A stretch of 64,000 nt of DNA, taken from Ectobius pallidus. Lineage: Eukaryota > Arthropoda > Insecta > Blattodea > Ectobiidae. The DNA lies in NCBI GenBank assembly GCA_964059195.1, contig CAXKWD010000006.1, forward strand, positions 173,536,825 through 173,600,824, given 5' to 3'. Position numbers and translations under genes: made by a program. The notes below the pieces were generated by a model. It was not told where the DNA came from. It saw only the letters and a program-made list of their open reading frames with translations, and ran no database searches. Of the stretch, positions 1 through 10,535 are shown one piece after another; position 1 is the first letter of the stretch; the number at the start of each line of letters is the position of its first letter.

Positions 1-291
1 ACCGCTCACGGCCTTGTGGAGCGTTGCACTGCAAATCTCACCTTCACCCGATCGGAATATCTAATCCAAAGCAACCTGTCATTACCCTGTCTTCTGTTTC
101 CTGCACAGATATCAAAGTCCTTGGAAATAATTTGCCACGCATAATGATGCTCAATTTTTCACCCATTTCTTAAAAACAAGTAACGCTCAACAATGTGTTA
201 GTTATCAACGAATCATGGCAGGAATTAATGTAGGAATTATAGCTATCATTTTATCAATCCGGCAAGAAGTTTAACACTCCTTTATTTAAAA
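1..291. other. Unassigned sequence
   Basis: No repeat family or coding signal recognised before the first Helitron end at 292. Confidence 0.5.
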
Positions 292-838
292 CTAGCAGGT
301 GGCCGCAGCTTTTCCCACGATAATTAATTCGAAGATTAAAAATTAAGAGCAAAATAATGAAAACATATTTATTATCACTTACACGTGAATCATTCATAAA
401 CTAAACAATTAGTTATAATGAAAGAGCTAAAAATCCGGCTTTGGAGTGCATTCCACGATTAGAAAGCGCCTCTATTGTATTTGACATTATAAACAAACGA
501 ATCGATCGATCACAGAATCGAAACTATCGATAATCCCATGCGATATATTGAAAAAATCGCGATGCTTTTATTTCCAAGTTATGACCAAAAAGCAAAGTCA
601 CCTGTGACTGATTTGACAATTGAAATGTAAGACCGAAAACTGAAGCTTCGATGGCGCAAAAAATTCACGTTTTTTGCCAGTTTTTCACTTATAACTCGCG
701 AACGAAAGCGAAAATTAAAAACCCGGCTTCGAGGTGCCATTTTCCGACCCTTCAGTCCATCTATCTTTAAAATTTCAGATCTCTGCGTGCAGTATATTTC
801 GCTGGGCATCGCGCACAGACAGACAAACAATTCCTCTT
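292..838 (-). mobile_element. Helitron A copy, decayed 5' end
   Basis: Reads inward on the minus strand from CTAG (after A at 291) through a degenerate GC hairpin, the AATTAAAAATTAAGAGC block and the family body to the 5' (TCTG)n-like zone near 820. Family A is non-autonomous: no Rep/helicase. Its 3' signature elsewhere in the window is CGCGG-loop-CCGCG followed by about 10 nt and CTAG. The terminal 5' TC is no longer recognisable here. A short frame over 579-830 is repeat sequence, not a gene. Confidence 0.75.
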
Positions 839-1000
839 ACAAATGGATCATAGAATAGCGATTTTTACAAAACTTCGAATAATTTAACTTTCGCTGTACA
901 GAATTTTGCACAATTTTATAAAAACTTATTCTACACAAGAATAGCTTTAGTTTTACGTATAAAACATATACAAAATATTCCAATATATTTCGATTTTTCC
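839..1000. repeat. Dispersed repeat E, copy 1
   Basis: The stretch with ATAATTTAACTTTCGCTGTACAG-type sequence and the following ATTTTGCACAATTTTATA zone resembles 23155-23290. No ends were found. Confidence 0.4.
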
Positions 1001-1683
1001 ATTTGATCGCATTCCCATAGGCTACATCCGATATAGGACGCAACCAAGCTAATCCTTTAATTGAACCTAAAAGTTTCACATCTGCAGGTCTAAAACACAA
1101 ATCTAGTTTTGACTAGATTATCTAATTCCACTGTTAGAAATAACCCTGAAATAATTACTCTGTACAATTAAAGATTTAAGAAAATAATTAAGTTTATTCC
1201 ATAAATATTTATTTTTCATGTTCTTAATGCCTGCATAAAATAACATTTAATAATATTTTTATTTGATAAATGACTGTCAAAGATAATTTTATCGATTGCT
1301 TTTCATTTGTTTAAATAAAGATTTTAACCACGGCCGTCTGCATAATATGTGCATGACCAACATATAATCAGCATACTTTCGCTTTAGGAATGTCTTCAGA
1401 TGGAGAAACTTGGAAATATCAGCATCTTCTTTAAGAAATAAAGCTGTTTTCAACTTCAGAGCGTTGAAACCTTACATTTCTTTTATTTCTCTGCAAAATA
1501 TGACATACATTTAATATTTCGGTTGTTCCTTCACTCGGAAAACACTCGGTATTCCCTTTCGTATAACATCTTCGATTTTTCAGGTAATAAATTATCCATA
1601 ACGGATCTGGCTACATCTGCAATGAAAATAATTATCTTCTAACATTTTACGAGAAAACTTATCTGACAGGACTGTAAATTTCC
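1001..1683. other. AT-rich unassigned sequence
   Basis: AT-rich DNA with no coding potential over about 90 residues and no recognised repeat ends. Confidence 0.5.
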
Positions 1684-1686
1684 TTA

Positions 1687-2114
1687 TGCCCGGTTTCTAC
1701 AAACTTGTGAATTACCTATGGGTAAATTACCCATGGACAAATTAGTTCCATTTAACCTACAATGGTATAATGAGGAAGGCCTTGGAGTTGTACAGTTAAT
1801 TTAATTCAGAAGGCTTTGATTCTCATTGTTATTGATCCTATGAAAGGTTAAATTTTATCCAGCCATGCAAGAAAGGATAAATTAACCCGATGATTTACCC
1901 TTGGAAAGGTCTAGCCCGAGTTTGTAGGAACATTTTTTCTGCCATTTTCATATTTACCCAGAGGATATTTATCTAGAAACTCGCCAAAAGTGTATGTGAT
2001 TGCTATCTTTAAATTATTTGTGTTTGTGTGGTGTTATTCTTGTGTAAATTGTGTAAATTCTGTGCATTAGATAATTTACCCATAGGTAATTCGCGAGTTT
2101 ATAGAAACCGGCCA
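1687..2114. mobile_element. Harbinger-type MITE, 428 bp, TSD TTA
   Basis: Terminal inverted repeats begin TGCCCGGTTTCTA and end TAGAAACCGG(C/G)CA, with a longer imperfect inner match including ACCTATGGGTAAATTA. Exact TTA target duplications flank it at 1684-1686 and 2115-2117. A second copy of the same family at 43253-43672 has TAA duplications. A 3-bp TWA-like target, TIRs and no coding capacity are typical of PIF/Harbinger MITEs. Confidence 0.9.
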
Positions 2115-2117
2115 TTA

Positions 2118-2888
2118 ATGAACAAATTTGTTTTCGAACGGTTCTCATGGCAACGATTCAGAACTTTTCTTGTGGATCCGAATCACCAATTATAAGCATT
2201 TCTAATAATTCATAAGCGTATGAATTTTGATTATGGGAAGTAGGCAACTAATTGAAATTCTAATGCTTTCGTGGGAAACGCAAAAATCAAACAAAATTTT
2301 AATCTTATACACAACAAAAATTAATTTTATCCCATTGTGTAACGAAAAACTAATTTTTTGTGTTCTTTTTTCTTCTTTTTAAAATTACTTTCCTATTACT
2401 TCTATGGATGGGTGTAATTGATTGTACTTTTGTTAAAAATAATATATTTTTTAATTTAATATATTTATACCCATTCCTGAACTACCCCCGACAAAGAGCA
2501 TTTGCTTATTCGGGTGGCGTATTAATGAAAATAATAACAATAAAATAATGTGGAAAAATGTAAATTTTAACTGAATTCTGATTGAATAAAACTTTTAATA
2601 AAATATATTCCAGTAAAAAATTAATAATATAACATAATTTCAATTTTTCCCTAAATCTGAGTTCATGCTCTAAAGGATGGGCCTCAATGAGTGTTTTATT
2701 TACTTTGATATTAGATGTCTGTTTTTAAATTTATTTTTCTAAGATGTATTTATTTCTAAGTTAGTCAATTTAACTTACGGGAATGTGGCAGCCTACGCTG
2801 ATATTTCACCATCAGTAGAAAAGTGTGAAGTTACCTGAAACAAAAAGAGAATAACAATATTGAATAAATAATGCTATTATTAGAGATA
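2118..2888. other. AT-rich sequence with repeat E-like segment
   Basis: Low-complexity AT-rich DNA. The part from about 2600 to 2760, with AAATCTGAGTT...GGGCCTCAATGAG, resembles 23380-23480, so it belongs to an older dispersed repeat. No gene seen; a 62-codon frame at 2360 is not supported by any motif. Confidence 0.45.
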
Positions 2889-2896
2889 AAATAGAT

Positions 2897-3284
2897 CATA
2901 GGCGTAGCGAGGGGGGGGGGGTTTGGGGGTTTGAACCCCCCCCCATTGATTAAAAAAAGGAAAATTGTATAATTTTTTTAAGTTTGCCCATAAATTGCTT
3001 AATACAAGTATAAAGCGTGGGAAGCTTAAAACTCGTTATTTTGCGTCTTAATTTTTAAAATTTTCCGGGGAAGGACCCCCGGAAGCTTAAAACTTGTTAT
3101 TTTGCATCTTAATTTTTAAAATTTTCCGTGGGAGAACCCCCGGAAGCTTAAAACTCGTTATTTTGCATCTTAGTTTTTTAAATTTTCCGGGGGAGGGCCC
3201 CCGGACCCCCCTCTCCTTCCATACTCGCCAGACCCCGCGGATGTTATAACCCCCCCCCATATGGTCGGCCTGGTTACGCCTATG
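2897..3284. mobile_element. hAT-type MITE, 388 bp, 8-bp TSD
   Basis: Ends CATAGGCGTAGCGAGG and CCTGGTTACGCCTATG are imperfect inverted repeats, flanked by a perfect 8-bp duplication AAATAGAT (2889-2896, 3285-3292). A poly-G run followed by GGGGGTTTGAACCCCC sits just inside the left end, and a C run near the right end. Eight-bp TSD and CA..GGCG ends fit hAT. Confidence 0.9.
3020..3204. repeat. Three tandem 61-bp units inside the hAT MITE
   Basis: GGAAGCTTAAAAC starts recur at 3020, 3081 and 3142, giving an exact 61-bp period. Each unit ends in a CCGGGG...ACCCCC stretch, so each can form its own G/C hairpin. Confidence 0.9.
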
Positions 3285-3302
3285 AAATAGATAATACGAG
3301 AA

Positions 3303-3497
3303 TCTATATATAGGACTAAGAGGAAGTGTTCGTCTGTCTGAATGTGATGCACAGCCAAATCTAGACCACTCAGAGAACTGAAAAGTTTTAACATATATGG
3401 ACTGAAGGGTGTCCAAATGCACCTCGAAGCCGGATTTTTATTTTTCTCTTTCTTTCGAGAGCTATAAGTGAAAAACTGGCAGAAAACGTTTTGGCTA
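3303..3497 (+). mobile_element. Helitron A 5' fragment
   Basis: Starts A|TCTATATATAGGACTAAGAGG and continues through the family 5' body (GATGCACAGCCAAATCTA...). It stops in the CAGAAAACG region, where the next Helitron begins in opposite orientation. Confidence 0.8.
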
Positions 3498-3508
3498 ATA
3501 TATTTCAA

Positions 3509-4200
3509 CTAGCTGGTACCCGCGGATTCAACCGCTATTATTAATTCAATCGCTAGATTTTTAAATAAATTATTTTAGAGAGAAACAATTAAAGCATTAT
3601 ATTTATTAACACTTACACGCGAATCATTCATAAACTAAATTATTAACAACTATAACGAAACGGCTAAAAATCCGGCTATGGAGTGAATTCCACAATTAGA
3701 AAGCGTCACAAAAAAAACTGCATAGTGAGTTCCGTTAAAGTCATTCAATATTTTCCTATTTGGGCTTACATTCATTATCCCTCTGCCCCACCTATGTAAA
3801 AAATCAGATCTCTGCGTCCCAAACACTATAAACAAATTAATCCTTCACAGCGGGCTAACAAAATCGTAAAGATCGACAAATTGGTGTGTTAAGTTGCAAA
3901 ATATCGATTTACGCAATTATCTTTCTTTCCTCGTTGCCATGGCAGCAGAGCAAGGTCATCTGCAAATAATTTATAATTTAAATTTGTTAGCCAAAACTGG
4001 TGCTTCGATAACGCAAAAAAAATTACGTTTTATGTCATTTTTTTCACTCATAACTAGCGAACGAAAGATAAAATTTAAAATCCGGCTTTGAGATGCATTT
4101 GGGCACCTTTCAGTCCATCTATGTTAAAAATTTCAAATCTCTGCGTGCAGGAGATTTGGCTGGAGATGGCACAATTGCAGACAGACAAAAAAACTTGAAG
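3509..4200 (-). mobile_element. Helitron A copy, decayed ends
   Basis: Begins CTAGCTGGTACCCGCGG (diverged 3' end with hairpin remnant) and runs through the whole family body to GACAGACAAAAAAACTTGAAG, a worn 5' end. It contains a segment around 3900-3970 not shared with other copies. Confidence 0.75.
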
Positions 4201-4599
4201 AGACCAAAAAACAATAAAATAAAATTAGATAGTAAGCTACTTAAAAGGTAGAGAAGTGACTAGGAAAGGAAGAATATTCATCGGATCTACTGTAGTTTCA
4301 CCACCAGGAATCACCATTACAGATTAAATTACGATGTTCAGATGTTATGACAAGACAACTTAATGATGAAAGTTCTCATAACATCGACTTAATTTTACTG
4401 CAAAGGAATGAAGAGTACAGCACTAAAGTATACAATGTCCAATTACCCATTGACTGTACTAGCTATAAGAGGAGCATAGCTTCAAGTTATAGGCTACTAC
4501 TGTCTTAATTTTATTTTACGATCCTTCGCTCGACAGGAAGACTTTCAAAGGTAATAATACATTACATGTGTTTCTGCGATGAGTTTGAAATATTGAATA
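4201..4599. other. Unassigned sequence
   Basis: No repeat ends, RNA gene or coding signal recognised between two Helitrons. Confidence 0.5.
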
Positions 4600-5237
4600 C
4601 TGGCATGTGCCCGCGGCTTCGCCCGCGATAATTTTTTCAAAAATTAAAAATTAAGAGCATAATAGTTAAATCATTATATTTATTAACACCTAAATCACGT
4701 GGACTACATACCACGATTAGATAGCGTCGCCTGGTAAAAGCGACCTCAGATTCGAGTTCCTTGGCCCAGAATACCCCTGTACAGTGAGTTTCGTCCAAAT
4801 CGAACAATGTTTGACCATATTTAGGGTTGATTATCCTTCTTCCGTGTAGGTTGAAAATGGCATATGTCTGTGAGCCTTGACACTCTAAACAAATGAATCG
4901 TCTAGGATGGCCTAACAAAATCAAGCGATCGCGTTGCTTTTATTTCCAAGGTATGAGGTATGATGACAAAAATAGCCAAAGCCAACTGTAATTGATTTAA
5001 CATTGAAATATATTACTGAAACTGATGCTTCGAAATCGCAAAAAATACACGTTTTTTGCTCATTTTTCACTCATAACTCACGAACGAAAGCGAAAATTAA
5101 AATTCCGGCTTCGAAGTGCACATTCCGACCCTTTAGTCCGCCTATGTATAAAATTTCAGATCTCTGCGTTGAGTAGATTTCGCTGGGCATCGCGGACAGA
5201 CAGACGGTGGACAGACACTTCCTTTTATTAATATAGA
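4600..5237 (-). mobile_element. Helitron A, near full length (638 bp)
   Basis: 3' end (left) carries GTGCCCGCGGCTTCGCCCGCG, with the terminal CTAG changed to CTGG. The 5' end (right) is ...CCTTTTATTAATATAGA followed by T. Both hairpin arms are intact. Confidence 0.85.
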
Positions 5238-5487
5238 TTGCGAAGAATTTGAGACTATTTCAGTCATATTTGTTAAATAAAAATTGGTTTAAAGAAGTCT
5301 ATTGACTACCCTACAAAACTATTAGGCCTATACTCTGAATTCGAGGTTATGAAAACTTAGCAGCTTTATAAGTTTACCATAAAACTGATAAAAATTTATT
5401 TCCTTCAAACATTGTCAAATTTCAAGAAAAACAAAATACAAATTACATGGTCTAAATTATGGTTTGAAACTGTATAATATGTGTATT

Positions 5488-6115
5488 GGTGAGCACTCTG
5501 ATTGCACAAAATACAGTCTCAGCCATTTTAAGATGAAAATTAAAAAGCTGTTTAATATTAATAATAAAATCTTATAATTGTTTTATCTTTCCATTTGTTT
5601 CAATCAAATTTTCTTCCATTTTTGTGTCTATATATATATTTGCACTAGAGAATTCCTTAGTCAGATAAAGGAATATTATATATTTTATGAAACCTGAAGG
5701 TTCATTGCCGCGCTTACCTGAGCCCGCCATTCAACCCTATTCTGTGCTAACTCCATCCAACCATTCCTAGCAAATCCTACTTCCCTTAAATATATCCTAA
5801 TATTGTCCTCCCACCTACGTCTAGGTCTTCCAAGTGGTCTTTTCCCTTCGGGTCTCCCATTCAATACTTTTGAGATATGTCTTTCCTCTCCCATGTCCAG
5901 CCCATTTCATCCTCAGTGATTTAATTACCCTTACTGTATCTGGTGAAGAGTACAGGTCATGAGCACCCCGATTTCATAAAATACGGTCTCAACCATGTTA
6001 AGATGAAAATTTAAAAAAAAACTGTTTAATATTAATAATAGAAACTTATAGGCTAATTGTTTTGTCTTTTCATTTATTCCATCAAAATTTAAAAAAAAAA
6101 TGTATTGATATAGTT
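5488..6115. repeat. Direct repeats flanking a LINE fragment
   Basis: About 130 bp at 5488-5620 (GAGCACTCTGATTGCACAAAAT...) recurs diverged at 5955-6095 (GAGCACCCCGATTTCATAAAAT...), on either side of the LINE fragment. The right copy has an extra GGCTA at 6051-6055. Bases 5238-5487 are unassigned. Confidence 0.7.
5683..5944 (-). pseudogene. LINE C-terminal fragment (GKRPLGRPRRRWEDNI)
   Basis: Translates on the minus strand to a piece ending ...GKRPLGRPRRRWEDNIRIYLREVGFARNGWMELAQNRVEWRAQVSAAMNL. This is the hallmark tail downstream of reverse transcriptase in common arthropod non-LTR elements. The upstream part (GRVIKS..MKWAGH-like) is frameshifted relative to the open frame at 5685-5894. Related pieces lie at 27935, 47686 and 52595. 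It is a dead 3' fragment with no host function. Confidence 0.8.
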
Positions 6116-6155
6116 TGTAAAATGAAGTTAGTTTTCTGGTAACACTATAAAATTA

Positions 6156-6856
6156 TTTACTCTTATACAATTCAACGGCCCTAAATAGCGTGCTTGCTCG
6201 CCCGCTTCGTGAGACAACGGGTATACTCGGCGATGTTCGTCTCTCGCAGTCTAAGCTTTCATGACGACTACAAAATTAGGAAGGAAAACCGTTTCTTTAT
6301 TATATAAGGCCTAAGTGAAATGAACACAATGAACACATATTCTAATTTTATTTTTACTTACAATTTTCATAGCTCTGAACCACAAACATTTTTAATAATC
6401 TACCAGTGTAATTTTCTTAAAAATCCTGGAGTCAATGAATAATAGCGGGCGAAGCCGGGGGCAACAGCTGTAAAATATTGATGGTTTTATTTCTTGAAAT
6501 ATCGCTGATAATAAACCATTCCTTCCCTTGAAACATTATATAATTTCTGAAAATTACACTGAATTGATAAAATAAAATTCACATCATATTCATGTCAATA
6601 AACAGTTGAGAAACAATATGTATTATGTGTTCACCCATGGCCTCCTTTATAGGTTCTTTGGAACTGCATAATCGATTCTGATATAGTTTTCCCAGGGGGC
6701 GCTTTAAAGCCGGAATTTTAGCTGTTTCATTAATTATTAATGGCTTAGTTTATGAATTATTCGCGTGCAAGTGTTAATAAATATAATGCTTTAATAATTA
6801 TTATACTCTTAATTTTTAAAAGAATTATCGTGGACGAAGCCACGGGCACCTCCTAG
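6156..6856 (+). mobile_element. Helitron A-prime, 701 bp
   Basis: 5' end TTTACTCTTATACAATTCAA (TC changed to TT) and 3' end ...GACGAAGCCACGGGCACCTCCTAG followed by T. The 3' third (GTGTTAATAAATATAATG...) is shared with family A, while the 5' two thirds are specific to A-prime. An internal hairpin AGCGGGCGAAGCCGGGGGC at 6442-6460 looks like an extra Helitron 3' end, suggesting that A-prime captured or fused a second 3' terminus. Confidence 0.85.
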
Positions 6857-7055
6857 TATTTTACATTTTGGGTAGTACTATAAACACGTTTAACTCTTTT
6901 TAAATATTTAATTTTTATGCTGTGCATTTTATAAATATCTCTGTTTTTCTAAAATATAATTCATTTCTAACACCTAAACACGAGCTATGCTCATCTGGGG
7001 GCTAAAATTCATTTTGTTTGGTTTTGTTTCTTGCAAGAAAATTTTTGTATTTGTA

Positions 7056-7195
7056 CAGGTAGGGGGGGGGGAAAGAGGACCGACTAAAATATCTAAGTTG
7101 CTGATATGAGCCACTGCGCATTCCTAGCGGCATTCACAGGACGGCAGGGAATGTATTGAAATTTATTCTAGTGTCGACTGTTGACTTAGCCCATT
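7056..7195. mobile_element. TA-target TIR element, truncated copy
   Basis: Begins TA|CAGGTAGGGGGG..AGGACCGACTAAAATATC and matches, in reverse complement, the right half of the element at 46481-47474 across the point where that copy is split by a Helitron. The second TIR is missing. Confidence 0.8.
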
Positions 7196-7875
7196 TCGAA
7201 ACACTCATAAACCTTTACACACAACAGCTAACCGATACAGTCTAGTTAAATGGTAGATATAAATAGCTTTGCAAAATATTTAGTGACCCTTTGAGTACCA
7301 AGAGTCTATTTTCTTTAACAATACGGAATGGAATTGGAATTGACAAAGAATTCAAGAATAGCTATTACCTCTGCTTTCTCACTCAGAATCTATTCTATTT
7401 AGAATTAAATAACCTATTGTAATGTTATATTACTTAAATGGTGTAACTAATAAATACAAAGTAAATAAAAATACATATTGTTTACCTTTTTTCGATGAGA
7501 GAATCGCTGGTCTTCGGTGATGGGTGGCCTCGGTTTGCACCAAGACCGCTCTTCACCTCTAAAAAGAGGCCCCTATCTATGCCCCTTCCTAAGTACTACC
7601 TTCGTTAATACCTTGAGGTGTCCAGCAGTATTAGAAATGGAGCTTACACAGACCTCACTTCAAAATTCCACGCCAGAGCACAGAATTATGAAGAGAAGGT
7701 CTGAATCTAAGTGATGTCTTCCTCAGCATGCTCTTGATTTAGAAAAGTTTATTTTCTTGATGTCACAAACACTAAATAAAAACACTATCTTCTAGTCTTC
7801 TTGATTCTTGATATAGGAAAGTTTGTAAACAGTCACTATTACAAACCGATAAACCCGAAAAAGTAAAATTCGATA
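7196..7875. other. Unassigned, partly GC-richer sequence
   Basis: 7500-7740 is richer in GC and holds a 65-codon frame with no recognisable motif. Nothing else seen. Confidence 0.45.
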
Positions 7876-7878
7876 TCG

Positions 7879-8045
7879 ATGCTGAGTAGTCCAGGATGGC
7901 TTCCACAAGATCTCCAGATCAAGGCTGGGTAGTCCAGGGTGGCTTCCACAAGATCTCCAGATCAAGGCTGGGTAGTCCAGGGTGGCTTCCACAAGATCTC
8001 CAGATCAAGGCTGGGTAGTCCAGGATGGCGTCCACATCTCCAATC
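7879..8045. repeat. 43-bp minisatellite, about four units
   Basis: GGCTGGGTAGTCCAGGGTGG recurs at an exact 43-bp spacing (AGGCTG at 7922, 7965, 8008), with degraded units at both edges. Related units resume at 9906-9990 beyond the Tc1 element, so the transposon landed inside the array. Confidence 0.9.
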
Positions 8046-8288
8046 ATACTAGTGTCCAAAATTAAAGCAACAAACTGAAATTTCTCCTTCCTGTGTCGAC
8101 TATACGAGATATTCACATAAAACCTAAAGCTATGTCCGTACAGTCGTGTTCTGAACTGAAGATGGCATTTCTGTCATCTTACAACCATGTAAACGATGAC
8201 GTCAGTGCACCAATCAAAAGGGAAACTGCAGCATAGTGTTTGTTGCTTAGTCCAATATCAACGTTTGCTGTGTAAACATTTACTGCAG

Positions 8289-9597
8289 GTACAGGACGGC
8301 TCAGAGAAGACGCCTAGAAGATTCTCTTCGGTGGACAGCCATAGGAAGAATGGAAGCAGGACAATCCCAAGCTGATGTGGCCAGATGGCTTAATGTGAAT
8401 CTTTCTGTTGTTTCTCGGATGTGGAAACAGTTTGTAGAGTCCGAAAATGTATCCTGAAGACCAGGGCAAGGACGACGAAGAGTGGCATCAGAAAAACAGG
8501 ACCGTTATTTGGCTGTACTGCCGTAGTACTGAACGACAACTGGCATCTGACCTCACAGCATCCATTGGAGCAGTTTTATCGAAGCAAAGAGTGTATAGAA
8601 GGCTTTGGCAGAAAGGCCTTTATTGTTGGAGATCTGCTACATGACGCATATTCACAGAAGAGTACGTCTAGAGTGGAGTCATTAACAGTGGGCCAATGTT
8701 CTCTTTACAGATGAGTCCAGATTTTGTCTTGAAAATGATTTTCGACGGATTCGCATCTGGAGAGAACCTGGGACACGATTTCGGGAAGGAAACATTGGGG
8801 AAAATTACCGATATGGAGGTGGATCAATAATGGTGTGGAGAGGAATTCTGTTGACTACCCGAACACCTCTTCATGAAGTTCTACGGGGAAATCGGCAAAG
8901 TTTAACTGCTGTCAGGTATCGTGACGAGATCTTGGCACCTCATATGCGGTTGTTTCGAGGTGCTGTGGGCCCAGACTTCGCACTTCTTCTTCTTTCAAGG
9001 ATTAGGCTTTTGCCTGTTCCGATCTCATATATGTTCAGTCCATCTTTTAATTGGTCGTCCAATCGATCTTCGTTCTTCGTCCTTTAATGCTTGTCTAGGT
9101 ATTCTTTCCTCTGGCATGCGATCTAAATGTTTCATCCATTCTTCTCTGTATTTTTCGATCTGATTTAGAAGTGGTTGTACTTGTAATTCTTCTCTAATTT
9201 TCTCGTTTTTGTACATCCCTTGACTGAACAAAATACATCATTTCTGCTGCTTGTATTTTACTTTTATCTTTTTTCTTAACGGTCCATGCTTCACTTCCAT
9301 AATGTATCACTGGTACTGCCATTGCTGAGTAGAATCGTAGTTGTGTTTCTTGCCTTACTTTGTTTTTAAAGGTTCTTTCAATTGTTCCACAAACTGCCTG
9401 AAATTTTTGTATTTTGGTGTTTTGGTGTTTATACTTCTTACTGATGGATGAAAATACTCGTCCTCATAGAGCACAGGCGGTGGACGTTTTCCTGGAAACT
9501 GAAGACATTGCATGCATGGATTGGCCTGCTCGCTCTCCCGATCTGAATCATATAGAGCAAGTTTGGGATGCACTATGGAGACGACTTGCTTCAAAAT
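8289..9597 (+). pseudogene. Tc1-family transposase, disrupted
   Basis: Fragments in order: N-terminal helix-turn-helix region (RWTAIGRMEAGQSQADVARW then LNVNLSVVSRMWKQFV); an RPGQGRRRV stretch like the family GRPR motif; first catalytic Asp in FTDESRFCLENDFRRIRIW; the GGSIMVW motif; after the nested LINE, MDENTRPHRA with the second Asp and SPDLNHIEQVWDALWRR with the third residue Glu, a DD34E-type triad. In-frame stops, frame changes and a roughly 445-bp insertion (8989-9432) mean no active protein. Short open frames at 8421, 8830 and 9414 are pieces of it. Confidence 0.9.
8989..9432 (-). pseudogene. LINE fragment nested in Tc1
   Basis: Minus-strand translation gives RFYSAMAVPVIHYGSEAWTVK, then MYKNEKIREELQVQPLLNQIEKYREEWMKHLDRMPEERIPRQALK and GRPIKRW, the usual post-RT tail of arthropod LINEs, with an AAGAAGAAG-type 3' end. 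A 7-bp direct repeat ACTTCTT at 8982-8988 and 9433-9439 is the likely target duplication. 5'-truncated. Confidence 0.85.
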
Positions 9598-9905
9598 GAG
9601 ATTGATGACATTATTCACAGCATGCCATGCCGTTGTGAGGCCTGTATTGCTGCCAGAGGTGGTCACACCCCATACTGGGCACATTAACGCGTTTTTCTGG
9701 ATGTGAGTGAAAGACATTACGTGTGCAAAAAAAGAAAAAACAGGGCGTTTTGTTTCACTGGTATGCACAAACGTTGCAATAGTTTACTTTCTTTATTCTT
9801 CATATTGTTTATATGTTACTATCACCTGTTTATACTGTTTTGTGGAAAAGTAAACGACCAAAGATGAAATTTCGGTTTGTTGCTGTAATTTTGGACACTA
9901 GTGTA

Positions 9906-9990
9906 GTTCAATGCTGGGTACGTGAGAATGGCTTCCACATCTCCAATTAGATCAATGCTGCGTTCTCCAGGATGGATTCCACAATATCTG
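9906..9990. repeat. Minisatellite remainder right of Tc1
   Basis: CAATGCTGGGTACGTGAGAATGGC and a second diverged unit continue the 43-bp array interrupted at 8045. Confidence 0.7.
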
Positions 9991-10026
9991 CAATTAGAGA
10001 AAAAATAGCGAGTATTAGATAAATAA

Positions 10027-10150
10027 AATCAGGTAAACTGATATAACAAAGTGCCAGAATGCTGCTTTTAATACGTCATAATTGCAATTATGACAGGTCC
10101 ATGCAGGAAAGAAGTTATTTTTGTAACAGATCTCCGAGTTAAACTCCCAA
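10027..10150 (-). mobile_element. Family C fragment
   Basis: AAATCAGGTAAACTGATATA and AAAGTGCCAGAATGCT, then the GAGTTAAACTCC block; truncated thereafter. See 37613-38112 for a fuller copy. Confidence 0.8.
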
Positions 10151-10535
10151 AACAGGGGTCTTCAGTGTGTCGCGGCGAAGAGGGAGGCACGGAAAACAAA
10201 TTTAACGCCATTAGGAGTTGTCCCAAACCTCTCTCTAAGCTTTCTTTTCACCTGAACGGCTACAGTCATCAGAACTGGACTGTAGTTCAGATGAAGAGGG
10301 ATACGGTGGTTCTGGAGATTAGTGTTTTACCAAAAATAAAAAACCCTACCACAGGCTTAAAAAATACACAGCATTATTTGAGAGTTAAGTAAAAATTTCA
10401 CTAGAAGTATGGTATTTTTCAGGTAGGTTGTATGATTTAATTGCTTCAGTTCATAATAGTATTTCAGGTAGGTTGTATGAGTTATTTAGGCAAAGGTAGT
10501 TTCGAAGTTCATATTTCTGTAAGAATTTGGTAATA
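10151..10535. other. Unassigned, with a short direct repeat
   Basis: TTTCAGGTAGGTTGTATGA occurs at about 10419 and 10463. A 100-codon frame at 10090-10392 starts inside family C and shows no domain. No other feature. Confidence 0.5.

Larger units (their letters stand above)
8047..9904 (+). mobile_element. Tc1-like DNA transposon with nested LINE
   Basis: Inverted ends: left ACTAGTGTCCAAAATTAAAG, right ...TTTTGGACACTAGTGTA, about 40 bp matching with a few changes. TA flanks the right end; the left TA is altered. It lies within the 43-bp minisatellite and holds a broken transposase, which is itself split by a LINE fragment. Confidence 0.85.
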
